Below are positions 1 through 8,644 of a stretch of 35,317 nucleotides of DNA, piece by piece. Origin of the DNA: an uncultured Pirellulaceae bacterium (GTDB taxonomy: Bacteria > Planctomycetota > Planctomycetia > Pirellulales > Pirellulaceae); NCBI GenBank assembly GCA_938082855.1, contig CALKCC010000144.1:1-35317 (forward strand), written 5' to 3'. A program made the position numbers and the translations under genes. Below the pieces are notes generated by a model. That model was not told where the DNA came from and searched no databases. It saw only the letters and a list, made by a program, of their open reading frames with translations. Position 1 is the first letter of the stretch. Each line of letters starts with the position of its first letter.

Positions 1-776
1 TGCAACAGAAAGTCCCGGGCATTTCGTAACGTTCGGTAATCTTCCCGAGTCATGGCGCCTAGGCGATGGAGAGTGACCGGTTCGGCCTCGCCATGAACCA
101 GAAACCCGATCCAACGAACAAATTGCAAATCCCGGAGCGTGCCTCGGGATCGTTTAATGTTTGGCTTCAGCAAATGCACGGTGTCGCCATACTGCATTCG
201 TTCCTCATGACGAGCTGCATACACTAGCTTGATTAGTGATTTCCAATTGTTGCGACTTCGTCGGCGGAAACGTGAAAAGAAATCATTGAATAGATCTTGA
301 TTGCCTTGTAACAATCGGGATTCGACAAGCGAAGTGAAAATCTTGGCGTCTTTAAGTCCTAGAGAAGAAGCTTCTTTGACCGTCCGCGTTGCAAATCCCA
401 ATTGAAGTCCGACATCGTAGATGTTCTGGCTCAATGCACGGGCCAATTCCGGAACTAAGGGCGCATCGGATTGGGAACATAACAACATCAGATCGATATC
501 TGAATATGGAGCAACGTCTCGTCGCCCATACCCGCCGTGGGCGACAACGGCGGTGACTTGCTCGAGTTGCTGTCGCTCGGACTCCGATGAAGCGACCTGG
601 TCAAACGCGAGATTGACCATGCTAAGTACGATGTCGTCAAAGAGATCTGAAATCCCTGTGCAAACCTGGATTCCCGGTGACCCGCTTTGATGTTGTTGCT
701 TTAGTCGTTCCCGGCCAGATTCAAGTTGCTCTCGCGCATCCACAATAGCCTGATTGAAACTGGGGACGTTAGACAT
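1..776 (-). CDS. glnD: [Protein-PII] uridylyltransferase, N-terminal part (partial)
   Basis: The enzyme uridylylates and de-uridylylates PII in response to glutamine, so it sits at the top of bacterial nitrogen signalling. I translated the reverse strand by hand. It is open from the ATG at 776 to the window edge (about 258 codons). It shows the nucleotidyltransferase signature GGYGRRDVAPYSDIDL at residues 81-96 with the metal-binding pair D93 and D95, and later the GlnD-like segment LKPNIKRSRGTLRDLQF. The HD and ACT domains expected further on lie outside the window. The start is well fixed: an in-frame TAA lies three codons upstream and no other start lies between. It follows glnB on the same strand after 78 nt, which supports the assignment because PII is its substrate. 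The 3' end is missing because the window ends, so no truncation is implied. Confidence 0.9.
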   Translation of the reverse strand, partial: MSNVPSFNQAIVDAREQLESGRERLKQQHQSGSPGIQVCTGISDLFDDIVLSMVNLAFDQVASSESERQQLEQVTAVVAHGGYGRRDVAPYSDIDLMLLCSQSDAPLVPELARALSQNIYDVGLQLGFATRTVKEASSLGLKDAKIFTSLVESRLLQGNQDLFNDFFSRFRRRSRNNWKSLIKLVYAARHEERMQYGDTVHLLKPNIKRSRGTLRDLQFVRWIGFLVHGEAEPVTLHRLGAMTREDYRTLRNARDFLL

Positions 777-854
777 ACTGAGCCGTTAACGAAGATTCGA
801 GGGTGGAGTAATGGATGACGCATCCAAGCTGAAACAAGCTGAAACGTCATGAGA

Positions 855-1379
<525 letters not shown>

Positions 1380-1381
1380 TC

Positions 1382-2902
1382 ATGGTTTCCGTCATTCGAA
1401 ACACCATCTGGTGGGTATTACTTGGTGGTTTGGCCGTTGGTCTGGGAGGCTGTGCCCAAGAACCGGAAAAGGTCGCCTGGCCTAAAGTCGAATGGAAAGG
1501 CCAGCAGGATGAAGTCCTGTTGCGTAGCAGTTATGAAGTCCTGCTACAGGGGAAGAAAGTAGGGTACATGCTGCTGGATGCCAAATTGGATGCCAAAGCG
1601 CAGGAAGTGTACGGGATTTGGTTTACGGCCATGAAATTTAAACGTGGCAATGACATTGTGTCTAATCTGCTCGATATACATTTTGTCGAAACCCCTGAAG
1701 GAGTTCTAAAAAGCATGACGGTCGATGGGAATTCGTCGCCGACCGAACCGCCAGCGTCCACTCTGGCGACCGTTGCCGGGGATATGTTAGAGGTGCGAGT
1801 GGAAACGGCGGAATCTGAATCCGACTCACGCAAGCCTTGGCCACAGAACGTACTTGGCCCGCTGGCAATTGATCTGTCACTGGTCAGGCAACCTATGAAG
1901 CCGGGCGAGACTAGATCCTTTTCTAATGTGGAACCCAACTCTCTCTCGGTCTATCAACAAAACCTCACAGCACTCGACTATGAAGATTATGAGGGACAAT
2001 CCTTACTAAAGATTTCAGTTGTGAGTACTCAAGGTGATATTTCCATGGAAGGTAATCTCTGGGTGAATCAAGATGGAGTAACAGTTCGGGCAACCTATCC
2101 GCAAATGGCAATGGAAGTTGTTCTCACAGAACGGACGAAAGCAACGTTGCTCGATACGAATGCATCTGGAGTGGAGTTGGATTTGAATGAAGAAACTTCG
2201 GTGGAAATCCAGGGGATTTACAATCAGGAAGCGGATACTCAACTTTTGACTTTGGTGTCCATGTTGACCGATCTTAACGGCTTGTTCTCACCCAGTGCTC
2301 ATCAACAGGTTAGAAAGAGTTCGGAGAATGAAGTCGTCCTTCTTACTAGAGATTTGCCACAGCAGGTGACAGCGGTGAAGGAAGACGTACCGAAGATCTA
2401 TCTGAGTAGTTCCTCATTGATTCAGACGGAGCATCAAGCAATACAGGATCAGGTTCAGTCACTCGTAGAGAATCTGGAGAATGATCAGGAGAAATTGAAG
2501 GTGATTCATACTTTCGTTTCTCAGCATATGGAGAAGAAGAATTATTCCAAAGCCATGGCGTCGGCGGTCGATGCTCTGCAGAGTCAAGAAGGGGATTGTA
2601 CAGAACACGCTTGTTTATTCGCTGCGATGGCTAGGGCAGCAGGGATTCCAACTCGTATGGCAGCTGGATTGGTGGCCATTCCTGAAGGCGCTTCAGCCAG
2701 GGTTTGGTATCACATGTGGAACGAATCCTATTTGAACGGACAGTGGATTTCTGTCGATGCCACCAGAACTCCCGGGGAAGCAAAATGGTCTCGCTACATA
2801 AAAATCTCAGATACGGCATTGTCCAACGAAGATGACCAGCAATATGCTCTAAAAGCCCTTCTTTTACTGGGTGATTTACAGGTTTACAGCAAGCAGGGCT
2901 AA
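1382..2902 (+). CDS. Transglutaminase-like (cysteine protease fold) lipoprotein
   Basis: This is a 506-aa predicted lipoprotein. It has a hydrophobic signal segment ending in the lipobox LGGC with Cys24. The long middle region (about residues 30-370) resembles nothing I can name. The C-terminal part (about 370-480) is a transglutaminase-like domain with the full catalytic triad visible: C406 in GDCTEHA, H444 in VWYHMWNE and D459 in SVDATR. Bacterial members of this fold are usually peptidases or amidases on the outside of the membrane, and the substrate here is unknown. It is divergent from glnB and is followed by a convincing hairpin at 3004, so it is probably monocistronic. The start ATG is the only reasonable one for the signal peptide. 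Fold and triad are secure; the role is not. Confidence 0.8.
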   Translation: MVSVIRNTIWWVLLGGLAVGLGGCAQEPEKVAWPKVEWKGQQDEVLLRSSYEVLLQGKKVGYMLLDAKLDAKAQEVYGIWFTAMKFKRGNDIVSNLLDIHFVETPEGVLKSMTVDGNSSPTEPPASTLATVAGDMLEVRVETAESESDSRKPWPQNVLGPLAIDLSLVRQPMKPGETRSFSNVEPNSLSVYQQNLTALDYEDYEGQSLLKISVVSTQGDISMEGNLWVNQDGVTVRATYPQMAMEVVLTERTKATLLDTNASGVELDLNEETSVEIQGIYNQEADTQLLTLVSMLTDLNGLFSPSAHQQVRKSSENEVVLLTRDLPQQVTAVKEDVPKIYLSSSSLIQTEHQAIQDQVQSLVENLENDQEKLKVIHTFVSQHMEKKNYSKAMASAVDALQSQEGDCTEHACLFAAMARAAGIPTRMAAGLVAIPEGASARVWYHMWNESYLNGQWISVDATRTPGEAKWSRYIKISDTALSNEDDQQYALKALLLLGDLQVYSKQG

Positions 2903-3003
2903 TCGAGTTAAGAGCTCAATTCCTTGCTATCTCGGCTGTTTTTCCTGGATTCTTATCTGCAATTTCATGCATGCGTCATTAGGTAACCTACCTTTGGATA
3001 GTT

Positions 3004-3035
3004 ACCAAAACCTGTCTCGGTTTTGGTTGTTTATT
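3004..3035 (+). terminator. Intrinsic terminator after the transglutaminase-like gene
   Basis: A perfect 9-bp inverted repeat, ACCAAAACC (3004-3012) and GGTTTTGGT (3019-3027), with a 6-nt loop, is followed by a T-rich run (TGTTTATT, 3028-3035). It lies about 100 nt after the stop at 2902. An alternative 6-bp pairing, GGTAAC (2982-2987) with GTTACC (3001-3006), overlaps the first arm and would compete with it. Confidence 0.6.
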
Positions 3036-3072
3036 CCCCGTCGTTCCGCATGATGAATAAAGTAGGAAATCC

Positions 3073-3777
3073 ATGAGTCCGTCACCATTTTTCGAATCCA
3101 ATGAAGCAAATTCGCTGACACAGGAATCAGGGTGGCATGCTCAGAATACGGCGGACCGAGAACTACTTGAAGCAAAAATGGCATCCACCGAAGCGTTGTT
3201 TGCCGTTGATTCTGTTGGAGCGTTTGAGTTTACCGATGCCGTACGGCCGGGGAAACATTCGACGATTCCATTACAGCAGGGGTATCGTCGCGAGTTGTTT
3301 CGTTCGCGTTCTCGCAATATGGAATTACCGATGATTCTTGCGGCGGCGACCAAAGAAGTGCTGTTTGATCTGTTTTTAGATCTGATGAATCCGCTGGGGA
3401 AATTAGTCGACTGTGTGCTGGAAACAAGTCATTCACACGGCGATGGCTCGCATGAAGATCTCTATCGAGAGAAAATCGATCTGCCCGTACTGATGAGTAC
3501 GTTGTGTGATTATGAATCGCTACTTCTTAATGACGGTTGTACTGGGGTGGCAGTGGTGAATCCCAAAAAGCAACTGGAAGTGCAATTAGACGAGCATAAA
3601 ATGCTGATGATTTACGCCGAGGACCTCAAGCCATTCGAACGTATTTTGTTTGAATATGATGTGTGGCCAATGGAGAACATGCGATTCATTACCGAGGAAG
3701 ATCATGTTCACTCCTCACGCCCTGTCTATCAAAAGCAATTTGATCAGCTTAGTTTTCGGTTGGGGATGGACATATAA
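3073..3777 (+). CDS. Conserved-looking hypothetical protein, 234 aa
   Basis: I do not recognise this family. The ORF is preceded by a good Shine-Dalgarno (AGGAA, 7 nt before the ATG) and is longer than its shadows. The protein is soluble, with no signal peptide or membrane segment. The N-terminal 60 residues are polar and probably flexible; from about residue 70 on there is a mixed alpha/beta composition. A short His-containing stretch, ETSHSHGDGSHEDLYRE, occurs near residues 118-134. It is isolated: a terminator lies upstream and a convergent gene downstream. No function can be assigned. Confidence 0.65.
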   Translation: MSPSPFFESNEANSLTQESGWHAQNTADRELLEAKMASTEALFAVDSVGAFEFTDAVRPGKHSTIPLQQGYRRELFRSRSRNMELPMILAAATKEVLFDLFLDLMNPLGKLVDCVLETSHSHGDGSHEDLYREKIDLPVLMSTLCDYESLLLNDGCTGVAVVNPKKQLEVQLDEHKMLMIYAEDLKPFERILFEYDVWPMENMRFITEEDHVHSSRPVYQKQFDQLSFRLGMDI

Positions 3778-3806
3778 TTCCATCGTCTGAGTAGGTTTAG
3801 TAAATC

Positions 3807-3822
3807 CAGACGTTCGAGTCTG
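3807..3822. terminator. Weak hairpin between convergent genes
   Basis: CAGAC (3807-3811) and GTCTG (3818-3822) form a 5-bp stem with a 6-nt loop in the 60-nt gap between two convergent genes. It has no strong T-tract, so a role as bidirectional terminator is only suggested by its position. Confidence 0.2.
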
Positions 3823-3837
3823 TCTTATGCCTCGCTC

Positions 3838-4407
3838 CTATTCTGCCGCATTGCCATCGTTTGCGGACGCTCCCAGCCAGGGAGTCTCTTCTATTGCCTG
3901 TTGCAAATTGATCGTTCGAGCTGCGACAAACAGATAGTCGCTAAGGCGATTCAGGTAGACCAGAGCCGTGTTGAATTTAGGTTTGTTGTTTCGATGCAGC
4001 GTGACGACCTCTCGTTCAGCTCGTCGACAAATGGCTCGGGCCATGTGCATCTGAGCGGCGAAAGGGTGTCCTCCAGGAAGAATGAACTGCCGCAGTGCGG
4101 GAAGTTCTTGATCAAGATTGTCAATTTGATTTTCCAGCCAGGTGATTTCACTCTCCGGCAGATCGACACCAGGGTCATAATCCGGTCGGGCAGCGAGCAC
4201 GGCACCAAGATCAAACAGTCGAGACTGGATTTGTTTCAGCGCCTGTTCGATTTCCACGGGAATTTCAGACGCCAGAAGGATGCCCAGAGCTGCATTGAGT
4301 TCATCCACGGAGCCGACAGCTTGCATTGTCGGACTGTCCTTTTCTGTGCGGCCTCCGCCTGCAAGCCCGGTGTCTCCCGTATCGCCAGTTCGTGTATAGA
4401 TCTTCAT
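3838..4407 (-). CDS. pduO: PduO-type cob(I)alamin adenosyltransferase
   Basis: The enzyme transfers the adenosyl group of ATP to cob(I)alamin to make coenzyme B12. The N-terminus MKIYTRTGDTGDTGLAGGGR matches the ATP-binding signature of the family, followed by VGSVDELNAALG, the helix LPGGHPFAAQMHMARAICRR with the conserved arginines, and YLNRLSDYLFVAAR near the end. The length, 189 aa, is typical. The frame continues six codons upstream to a TTG at 4425, but the GGAAAG before the ATG at 4407 is well placed as ribosome binding site, and the TTG itself overlaps that site, so I choose the ATG. No other B12 gene is nearby, so it probably serves a distant B12-dependent enzyme. PduO and the CobA/EutT types are unrelated folds; this one is clearly PduO-type. 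Confidence 0.93.
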   Translation of the reverse strand: MKIYTRTGDTGDTGLAGGGRTEKDSPTMQAVGSVDELNAALGILLASEIPVEIEQALKQIQSRLFDLGAVLAARPDYDPGVDLPESEITWLENQIDNLDQELPALRQFILPGGHPFAAQMHMARAICRRAEREVVTLHRNNKPKFNTALVYLNRLSDYLFVAARTINLQQAIEETPWLGASANDGNAAE

Positions 4408-4577
4408 GAAGGGGCTGCTTTCCAATGAGGTGAGCTGCAGTGGTATGCAACTCCTAAGGCTATTCTCTCATTGATTATAGTGAACTGTTTGTTACATTGG
4501 GATTGATTGAAAACCGGTAACCGAATCGTTTATTTAACTGAATTCGGAATGAGCTTGAGCGATAGGATAGAACGAGA

Positions 4578-5654
4578 ATGAGACGGAAATTGTCCCTCTG
4601 GTCAAAGGGTTGTTGTGTTGGGATTTTCACGTTGGTTGCGATGCAATCTCTTTGGGGGCAGGATGCCCCGGTTAGTGAACTGGAATCAGGGTATCTCAAG
4701 AATGTACGTCAGGTGACGTCTTCTTTTGTAAAAGCTGGTGAAGGATATTTCTCGCCGGATGGGAAAAGGATTGTTTACCAAGCGATTACTAAAGATTATC
4801 CGTTTTATCAAATCTACTCTCAGCCATTGGAAGGCGGTCGCCCGCGGTTGGTAAGTACCGGGCGTGGTCGGACAACCTGTAGCTATTTCTCTGTCGATGG
4901 GAAACACATTCTGTTTGCCTCCAGTCACCTCGATCCTGAAATGACTGCGACAGAAGAAGCAGAGATTAAACAGCAGGAGGAAGACCGGAAAAATGGAGTG
5001 AGACGCCGATACTCATGGCCCTTTGATCCTAATACCGAAATGTTTGTCGCGACGCCCAAAGGGAAAATCATCAAGCGACTTACTAACGCAGAAGGATATG
5101 ATGCGGAAGGTGCTTACTCCAAGGATGGCAAACTCATCGCATTTTGCAGCACGCGGGACGGAGACCCGGATCTCTATGTCATGAACGCAGACGGAAGTAA
5201 TGTTCGTCAGTTAACCAACGCCAAAGGGTACGATGGCGGGCCGTTTATTTCTCCGGATGGTAAGTGGGTTATCTTTCGCAGTGATCGAAAAGAAGAGCAC
5301 ATGCTGCAGATCTACGTCATTGGCATCGATGGGAAAAACGAAGTCGCGTTGACGGACACGACCGGAGTGAACTGGGGGCCCTATTGGCACCCCTCCAAAC
5401 CATACATCATCTGGTCGGGTGCGGATCACTCGACCGGAGGACGTCCGAATTACGACCTCTGGCTTGCCAAGTATTCGGTTTCCGACAAGGGTCAGTTTTC
5501 AATCGGGGAGCCAGTGCGCGTGACGGATAATGTGAGTGCTGATGTGCTCCCTGTTTTCTCACCTGATGGTAAGCAGTTAATGTGGACCAGTACACGGACA
5601 GACACGCATACCAGCCAGCTCTTTATTGCGGACTTCATTTTGCCGAAAAAGTAA
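4578..5654 (+). CDS. Exported TolB-like PD40 beta-propeller protein
   Basis: This is a 358-aa protein with an N-terminal signal peptide (hydrophobic stretch about residues 12-26, cleavage probably near the Gln at 28). The rest consists of PD40/WD40-like repeats, recognisable by copies of the FSPDGKxI signature: YFSPDGKRIVY, YFSVDGKHILF, YSKDGKLIAF, ISPDGKWVIF and FSPDGKQLMW, together with MNADGSNVRQLT strand pairs. Such propellers act as binding platforms in the periplasm or outer envelope. TolB is the known example, but the alpha/beta domain that TolB carries before its propeller is not evident and no tol/pal gene is nearby, so I do not call it TolB. The gene ends only 29 nt before the Nudix gene and probably shares its transcript. 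The ligand is unknown. Confidence 0.8.
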   Translation: MRRKLSLWSKGCCVGIFTLVAMQSLWGQDAPVSELESGYLKNVRQVTSSFVKAGEGYFSPDGKRIVYQAITKDYPFYQIYSQPLEGGRPRLVSTGRGRTTCSYFSVDGKHILFASSHLDPEMTATEEAEIKQQEEDRKNGVRRRYSWPFDPNTEMFVATPKGKIIKRLTNAEGYDAEGAYSKDGKLIAFCSTRDGDPDLYVMNADGSNVRQLTNAKGYDGGPFISPDGKWVIFRSDRKEEHMLQIYVIGIDGKNEVALTDTTGVNWGPYWHPSKPYIIWSGADHSTGGRPNYDLWLAKYSVSDKGQFSIGEPVRVTDNVSADVLPVFSPDGKQLMWTSTRTDTHTSQLFIADFILPKK

Positions 5655-5683
5655 TCGGAACCAGCGACAACGGATTGAGACCT

Positions 5684-6181
5684 ATGCCGGCTACTCAGGA
5701 AAAACAACCCATTTCCTGCGGTATTCTGTTATTCAGGAAGCACCGCGGACGAAAGCAGTTCCTACTGATGGAGCATGCGCGGCGATGGGACTTACCCAAG
5801 GGACATGTGGACCCGGGAGAAACGGAATTGGAGTGCGCGTTACGGGAATTTGAAGAAGAGACTGGGATCGATCGTTCCCAGATTAAGCTCCGCAAGAAAT
5901 TCCTCTACGAAGACTCCTATCTGGTCAAGAACTGGAAGGGCCGCGGTAACGTAGACAAGCGACTGGTCATCTTTCTTGCCAAACTGAGGAGTAGCAGTTC
6001 AGGTAAAGTCGTTCCCACCGAGCATATCGGTTACCAGTGGGTCGATTGGGACCCGCCTCACGATATTCAGGAAAAGACGATCAACCCGTTACTCGAACAG
6101 GTTGCAGCTTTTCAGCGTCAGAAGAAAAACAAAAAGCGTCGCGACAAGACCGGCAAGCACGACAAGAACGACAAGAAATAG
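5684..6181 (+). CDS. Nudix hydrolase (NTP/Ap4A pyrophosphohydrolase-like)
   Basis: The 165-aa product carries a perfect Nudix box (GX5EX7REUXEEXGU) running from G40 to I62, with E58 and E59 as metal ligands. The preceding motif RRWDLPKGHVDPGE is typical of enzymes that hydrolyse dinucleoside polyphosphates or other nucleoside diphosphate derivatives, but the substrate cannot be fixed by sequence alone. The C-terminal 20 residues are extremely basic (KKNKKRRDKTGKHDKNDKK), an unusual tail that could bind nucleic acid or be a low-complexity extension. The frame is open back to 5582 inside the previous gene; I choose the ATG at 5684, which follows that gene's stop and begins just before the fold. 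Confidence 0.88.
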   Translation: MPATQEKQPISCGILLFRKHRGRKQFLLMEHARRWDLPKGHVDPGETELECALREFEEETGIDRSQIKLRKKFLYEDSYLVKNWKGRGNVDKRLVIFLAKLRSSSSGKVVPTEHIGYQWVDWDPPHDIQEKTINPLLEQVAAFQRQKKNKKRRDKTGKHDKNDKK

Positions 6182-6193
6182 CTCGGGCTGGAC

Positions 6194-7066
6194 TTAGGCC
6201 ACGGCTAAATGGTCTTCATCCGAGGCGATCGGAAGCTGGATGATGAATTGCGTTCCAATGCCCACGGTGCTCTCGATTTTCAGACGTCCCTGATGCGCCT
6301 CAATGATATTGAGGCAGGAGCTTAGTCCGAGTCCCGTGCCGCCTTTGCCGCTGTCATCCGGACCTGCTTTTGTGCTGTAGAAAGGATCAAAAATCCGAGG
6401 CAGTTCTTCCTGAGGAATCCCGCATCCTGAATCACGAACCGTCAGCACATTCATGTTTTCATCGGCTTGATGCTCGAGTTTGACCCAGATGGTTCCACCG
6501 GCATCCATCGCTTGGCGGGCATTGGTAAGCAAGTTGAGCAATACCTGTTGAATCTGATTTCCGTTGCATTGAGTTTCAGGCACATCCATCAATTCAATTT
6601 CCATTGAAATCCGGTACTTGCTCATTTCTCGTTCAAGCAATACGAGTGCATCCTCAATGACTTTTCCCAAATCAGTTGGTTCGATGACATCCGAACGATT
6701 GCGTGCCATACCCAGAACGGCATTAGTGATTTTGGCTGCTCGTTGACTGGCAGCCAGAATCTTATCAAAGGCTTTGTCTCTGGTTTGATCATCCTTATGA
6801 CGCATGCCCATTTTGGCATAATTGAGAACAGTCATGAGGATGTTGTTAAATTCGTGAGTTGTCGTTCCGACTAATTCGCCGAGTGCGGTTAATTTCTGAG
6901 CTTCTGCCAATTGCTTCTTTAAGATGTCCAATTGCGTATTCAATTCATCCACCAGAGACGGATCCTGAGCCACGGAATCAGACTCGGCGCAGTCAGGACC
7001 TTGTCCATCGTCATGTGGAATTTCGCTGGACAAAAAGTCAGTTTCGTTGTGATCCGAAGAATCCAT
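6194..7066 (-). CDS. Soluble sensor histidine kinase (NtrB-like catalytic core)
   Basis: This 290-aa kinase autophosphorylates on His and passes the phosphate to a response regulator. The H-box LGELVGTTTHEFNN places the phospho-acceptor at H71. The N-box is QQVLLNLLTNARQAM, the G1 box RDSGCGIPQEELPRIFDPFY, and the G2 box GGTGLGLSS. There is no membrane segment and no PAS or GAF domain, only about 60 acidic/polar residues with a short coiled coil before the H-box, so it probably reads its signal through a partner protein. No response regulator gene is adjacent, so it is an orphan kinase. It converges with the Nudix gene with a 12-nt gap. Assignment as kinase is secure; NtrB-like refers only to the core sequence. 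Confidence 0.88.
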   Translation of the reverse strand: MDSSDHNETDFLSSEIPHDDGQGPDCAESDSVAQDPSLVDELNTQLDILKKQLAEAQKLTALGELVGTTTHEFNNILMTVLNYAKMGMRHKDDQTRDKAFDKILAASQRAAKITNAVLGMARNRSDVIEPTDLGKVIEDALVLLEREMSKYRISMEIELMDVPETQCNGNQIQQVLLNLLTNARQAMDAGGTIWVKLEHQADENMNVLTVRDSGCGIPQEELPRIFDPFYSTKAGPDDSGKGGTGLGLSSCLNIIEAHQGRLKIESTVGIGTQFIIQLPIASDEDHLAVA

Positions 7067-7263
7067 GATGTTACCCGCTTAAGTCAATTGGTTTGCGTGG
7101 CTTGCCCAGGTCGTGGCGTTAAACTTTACCAGTGTTACCCGGCCTATGTTGTTTTCGTGGTTTGCCTGACCGTTTGGCGTTGCCTGTAAACAAACAATGC
7201 TGCCACAAGCCACTCCTCTCTTTAAATCGACCTATTGGTCTGGGTGACAACAGGCCTAGACTT

Positions 7264-7269
7264 TATAAT
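7264..7269 (+). promoter_or_regulatory. Perfect TATAAT without a clear -35
   Basis: A consensus -10 hexamer lies 88 nt before the start of the 88-aa gene at 7357, in an otherwise featureless 290-nt gap. The position 17 nt upstream reads TGGGTG, which is a poor -35. It may be a promoter with an activator, or chance. Confidence 0.3.
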
Positions 7270-7298
7270 TCCCCCCGCAGTTGGTATTTGGAGTTAAA

Positions 7299-7326
7299 GT
7301 TTGCCGTATTGGAAAGACAGGCAAAC
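7299..7326 (+). promoter_or_regulatory. 7-bp inverted repeat in leader of the 88-aa gene
   Basis: GTTTGCC (7299-7305) and GGCAAAC (7320-7326) are perfect inverted arms with a 14-nt spacer, starting 30 nt after the TATAAT at 7264. A CTCT shortly after the second arm can pair with the AGAG that forms the Shine-Dalgarno site of the following gene. The element could be a transcript hairpin or an operator. Confidence 0.3.
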
Positions 7327-7356
7327 CCTCTCCCCTCTTGAATTGAGAGCGGTTCG

Positions 7357-7623
7357 ATGGAAATCAGTCAGATGTTGAACCTGGCAAAGCAAACAGCGAC
7401 GGATTTGGGCTTCCAGATCCGGCAGGACTTGCTGGAAGGTCAACGAAGTGGTGTCTGTGAATTTGGGGGAAAGAAGTGGATTATTCTGGATGTTGGCCAG
7501 AATTCACTCGAACAGCTTCACGTGATCGGAAGTGCGTTATCTCTACTTGAACAGCTCGATCAGGCAGAAATACCTGTCGTCTTAAGAGAAGTCTGGAAAC
7601 CCTATGTGACCCAGGCCGGCTAG
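7357..7623 (+). CDS. Small hypothetical protein, 88 aa
   Basis: I do not recognise this family. The 88-aa ORF has a plausible ribosome binding site (GAGAGCGG, about 6 nt before the ATG) and a candidate promoter 88 nt upstream. The protein looks like a compact alpha/beta fold: a helical N-terminus, a beta hairpin around GVCEFGGKKWIILDVG, then a Leu-rich helix (LEQLHVIGSALSLLEQLD) and a last strand. It has no signal peptide. It converges with the lipoprotein gene that ends at 7647. A real gene is likely from composition and signals, but the function is unknown. Confidence 0.6.
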   Translation: MEISQMLNLAKQTATDLGFQIRQDLLEGQRSGVCEFGGKKWIILDVGQNSLEQLHVIGSALSLLEQLDQAEIPVVLREVWKPYVTQAG

Positions 7624-7646
7624 ACGGATTAGGCGGGCCGGGTGAG

Positions 7647-8402
7647 CTAATTCCCAAGCCCGAGGTTGGAGTTGCCTAGCGACGGAAACTGAATAGGGCC
7701 TAGTGAATTTAGACCGGATGAATCCTCAGGTGGACCTTCTGTCGGAATTTGAAGGTCTGCCATACGTTCTTGTAAATCACGCAAGATTGCTTGTTCCAAG
7801 GCACTATCACGTCCGGCTGGAATCCATCCTAGCGTTTCGGTCGTCAATGCGCCAAAATCGCGAGGACGTGAGTGAGAGGCACTGTGCCGTAACGTGGCAC
7901 CTCCGACCGTGGCATGTTCCGGTTGAGCCAGATCTTCCTGAAGCTTGTGGACGATGACTTCGAGCCGAAAACCGTCTCGCGACGGACGAACATGGACTTC
8001 AGCTTGTCGGCGAATTGTCTGTAGAGTCGCGTGTAGTTGATCAAAGCCAGGAGCATTGTCCTTACGCCAGGGTTCAAACATGGTGGCGGCATCGGCATGA
8101 GCTGTTTGGAGGTATCCTTCGGTAAGGGTATTTCCAACTAGCTGAATCTGCTCTTCGTGGCGTATGACGAAGTAATCCTCCATGGTGTCGACAAGAATGT
8201 TCCAGAGGAGATTGCGATCTCGTACCGGAACCAACATTGGATTTTCCAATTTCGACAATTCGGACTCTTCGCGAAGATAGTTCTCTTCCATTTCAGGGCC
8301 GTCATTACCCCAAGTCCAAACACGAGAGCTAATGCAACCGGGTAACAAAAGACCGGCACCTAGGCATAGCAGAATGCAAATTTTGATTTGGAATCGGCGC
8401 AT
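7647..8402 (-). CDS. Lipoprotein of unknown function, 251 aa
   Basis: From the ATG at 8402 the protein begins with basic residues, a hydrophobic stretch and the lipobox LPGC with Cys23, so it is probably a membrane-anchored lipoprotein. The frame is open to 8510, but the longer form would bury the signal peptide 36 residues in, so I reject it. The mature part is soluble, with a predicted alpha/beta region (residues about 45-200, for example NLLWNILVDTMEDYFVI and FRLEVIVHKLQEDL) and a Pro/Ser/Gly-rich tail. The gene is divergent from the VIT-VWA gene and shares the control region at 8403-8644. I recognise no domain. Confidence 0.7.
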   Translation of the reverse strand: MRRFQIKICILLCLGAGLLLPGCISSRVWTWGNDGPEMEENYLREESELSKLENPMLVPVRDRNLLWNILVDTMEDYFVIRHEEQIQLVGNTLTEGYLQTAHADAATMFEPWRKDNAPGFDQLHATLQTIRRQAEVHVRPSRDGFRLEVIVHKLQEDLAQPEHATVGGATLRHSASHSRPRDFGALTTETLGWIPAGRDSALEQAILRDLQERMADLQIPTEGPPEDSSGLNSLGPIQFPSLGNSNLGLGN

Positions 8403-8503
8403 GGGGCGAAAAACGTCTCGTGGTGAATGGGGGCGAATGGGAAGTTTGTCAAATTGGACGATTTGAAGCAAGGCCGACGAGCATAGGAATACTTGGTAAA
8501 TTA

Positions 8504-8530
8504 TTCCCACCCGATGGGAACTTCTATAAT
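8504..8530 (+). promoter_or_regulatory. Palindrome plus TATAAT: promoter/operator before the VIT-VWA gene
   Basis: A perfect inverted repeat TTCCCA-N5-TGGGAA (8504-8520) ends 4 nt before a consensus TATAAT (8525-8530). The -35 position (about 8502-8507) has a poor match and is covered by the palindrome. This is the layout expected for an activator site replacing a weak -35 or for a repressor blocking it. It lies about 115 nt before the chosen start at 8645. Confidence 0.45.
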
Positions 8531-8644
8531 AGATGAGTAGTCAAAGGTACTAATGAGAAGAAAGTCAGGCGAAAGGCACCACTGAGATCTTTTCGACTGT
8601 CGATGTATCTGACCGTGAATACAGTGCTCTGCGAGGGAACGAAA

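Noticed and set aside
4408-4425. TTG start of the cobalamin adenosyltransferase
   Set aside because: The TTG overlaps the GGAAAG that serves the ATG at 4407; the ATG gives the normal N-terminus.
4578-5654. Calling the PD40 protein TolB
   Set aside because: The N-terminal TolB domain is not evident and no tolQRA or pal genes are nearby; only the propeller is supported.
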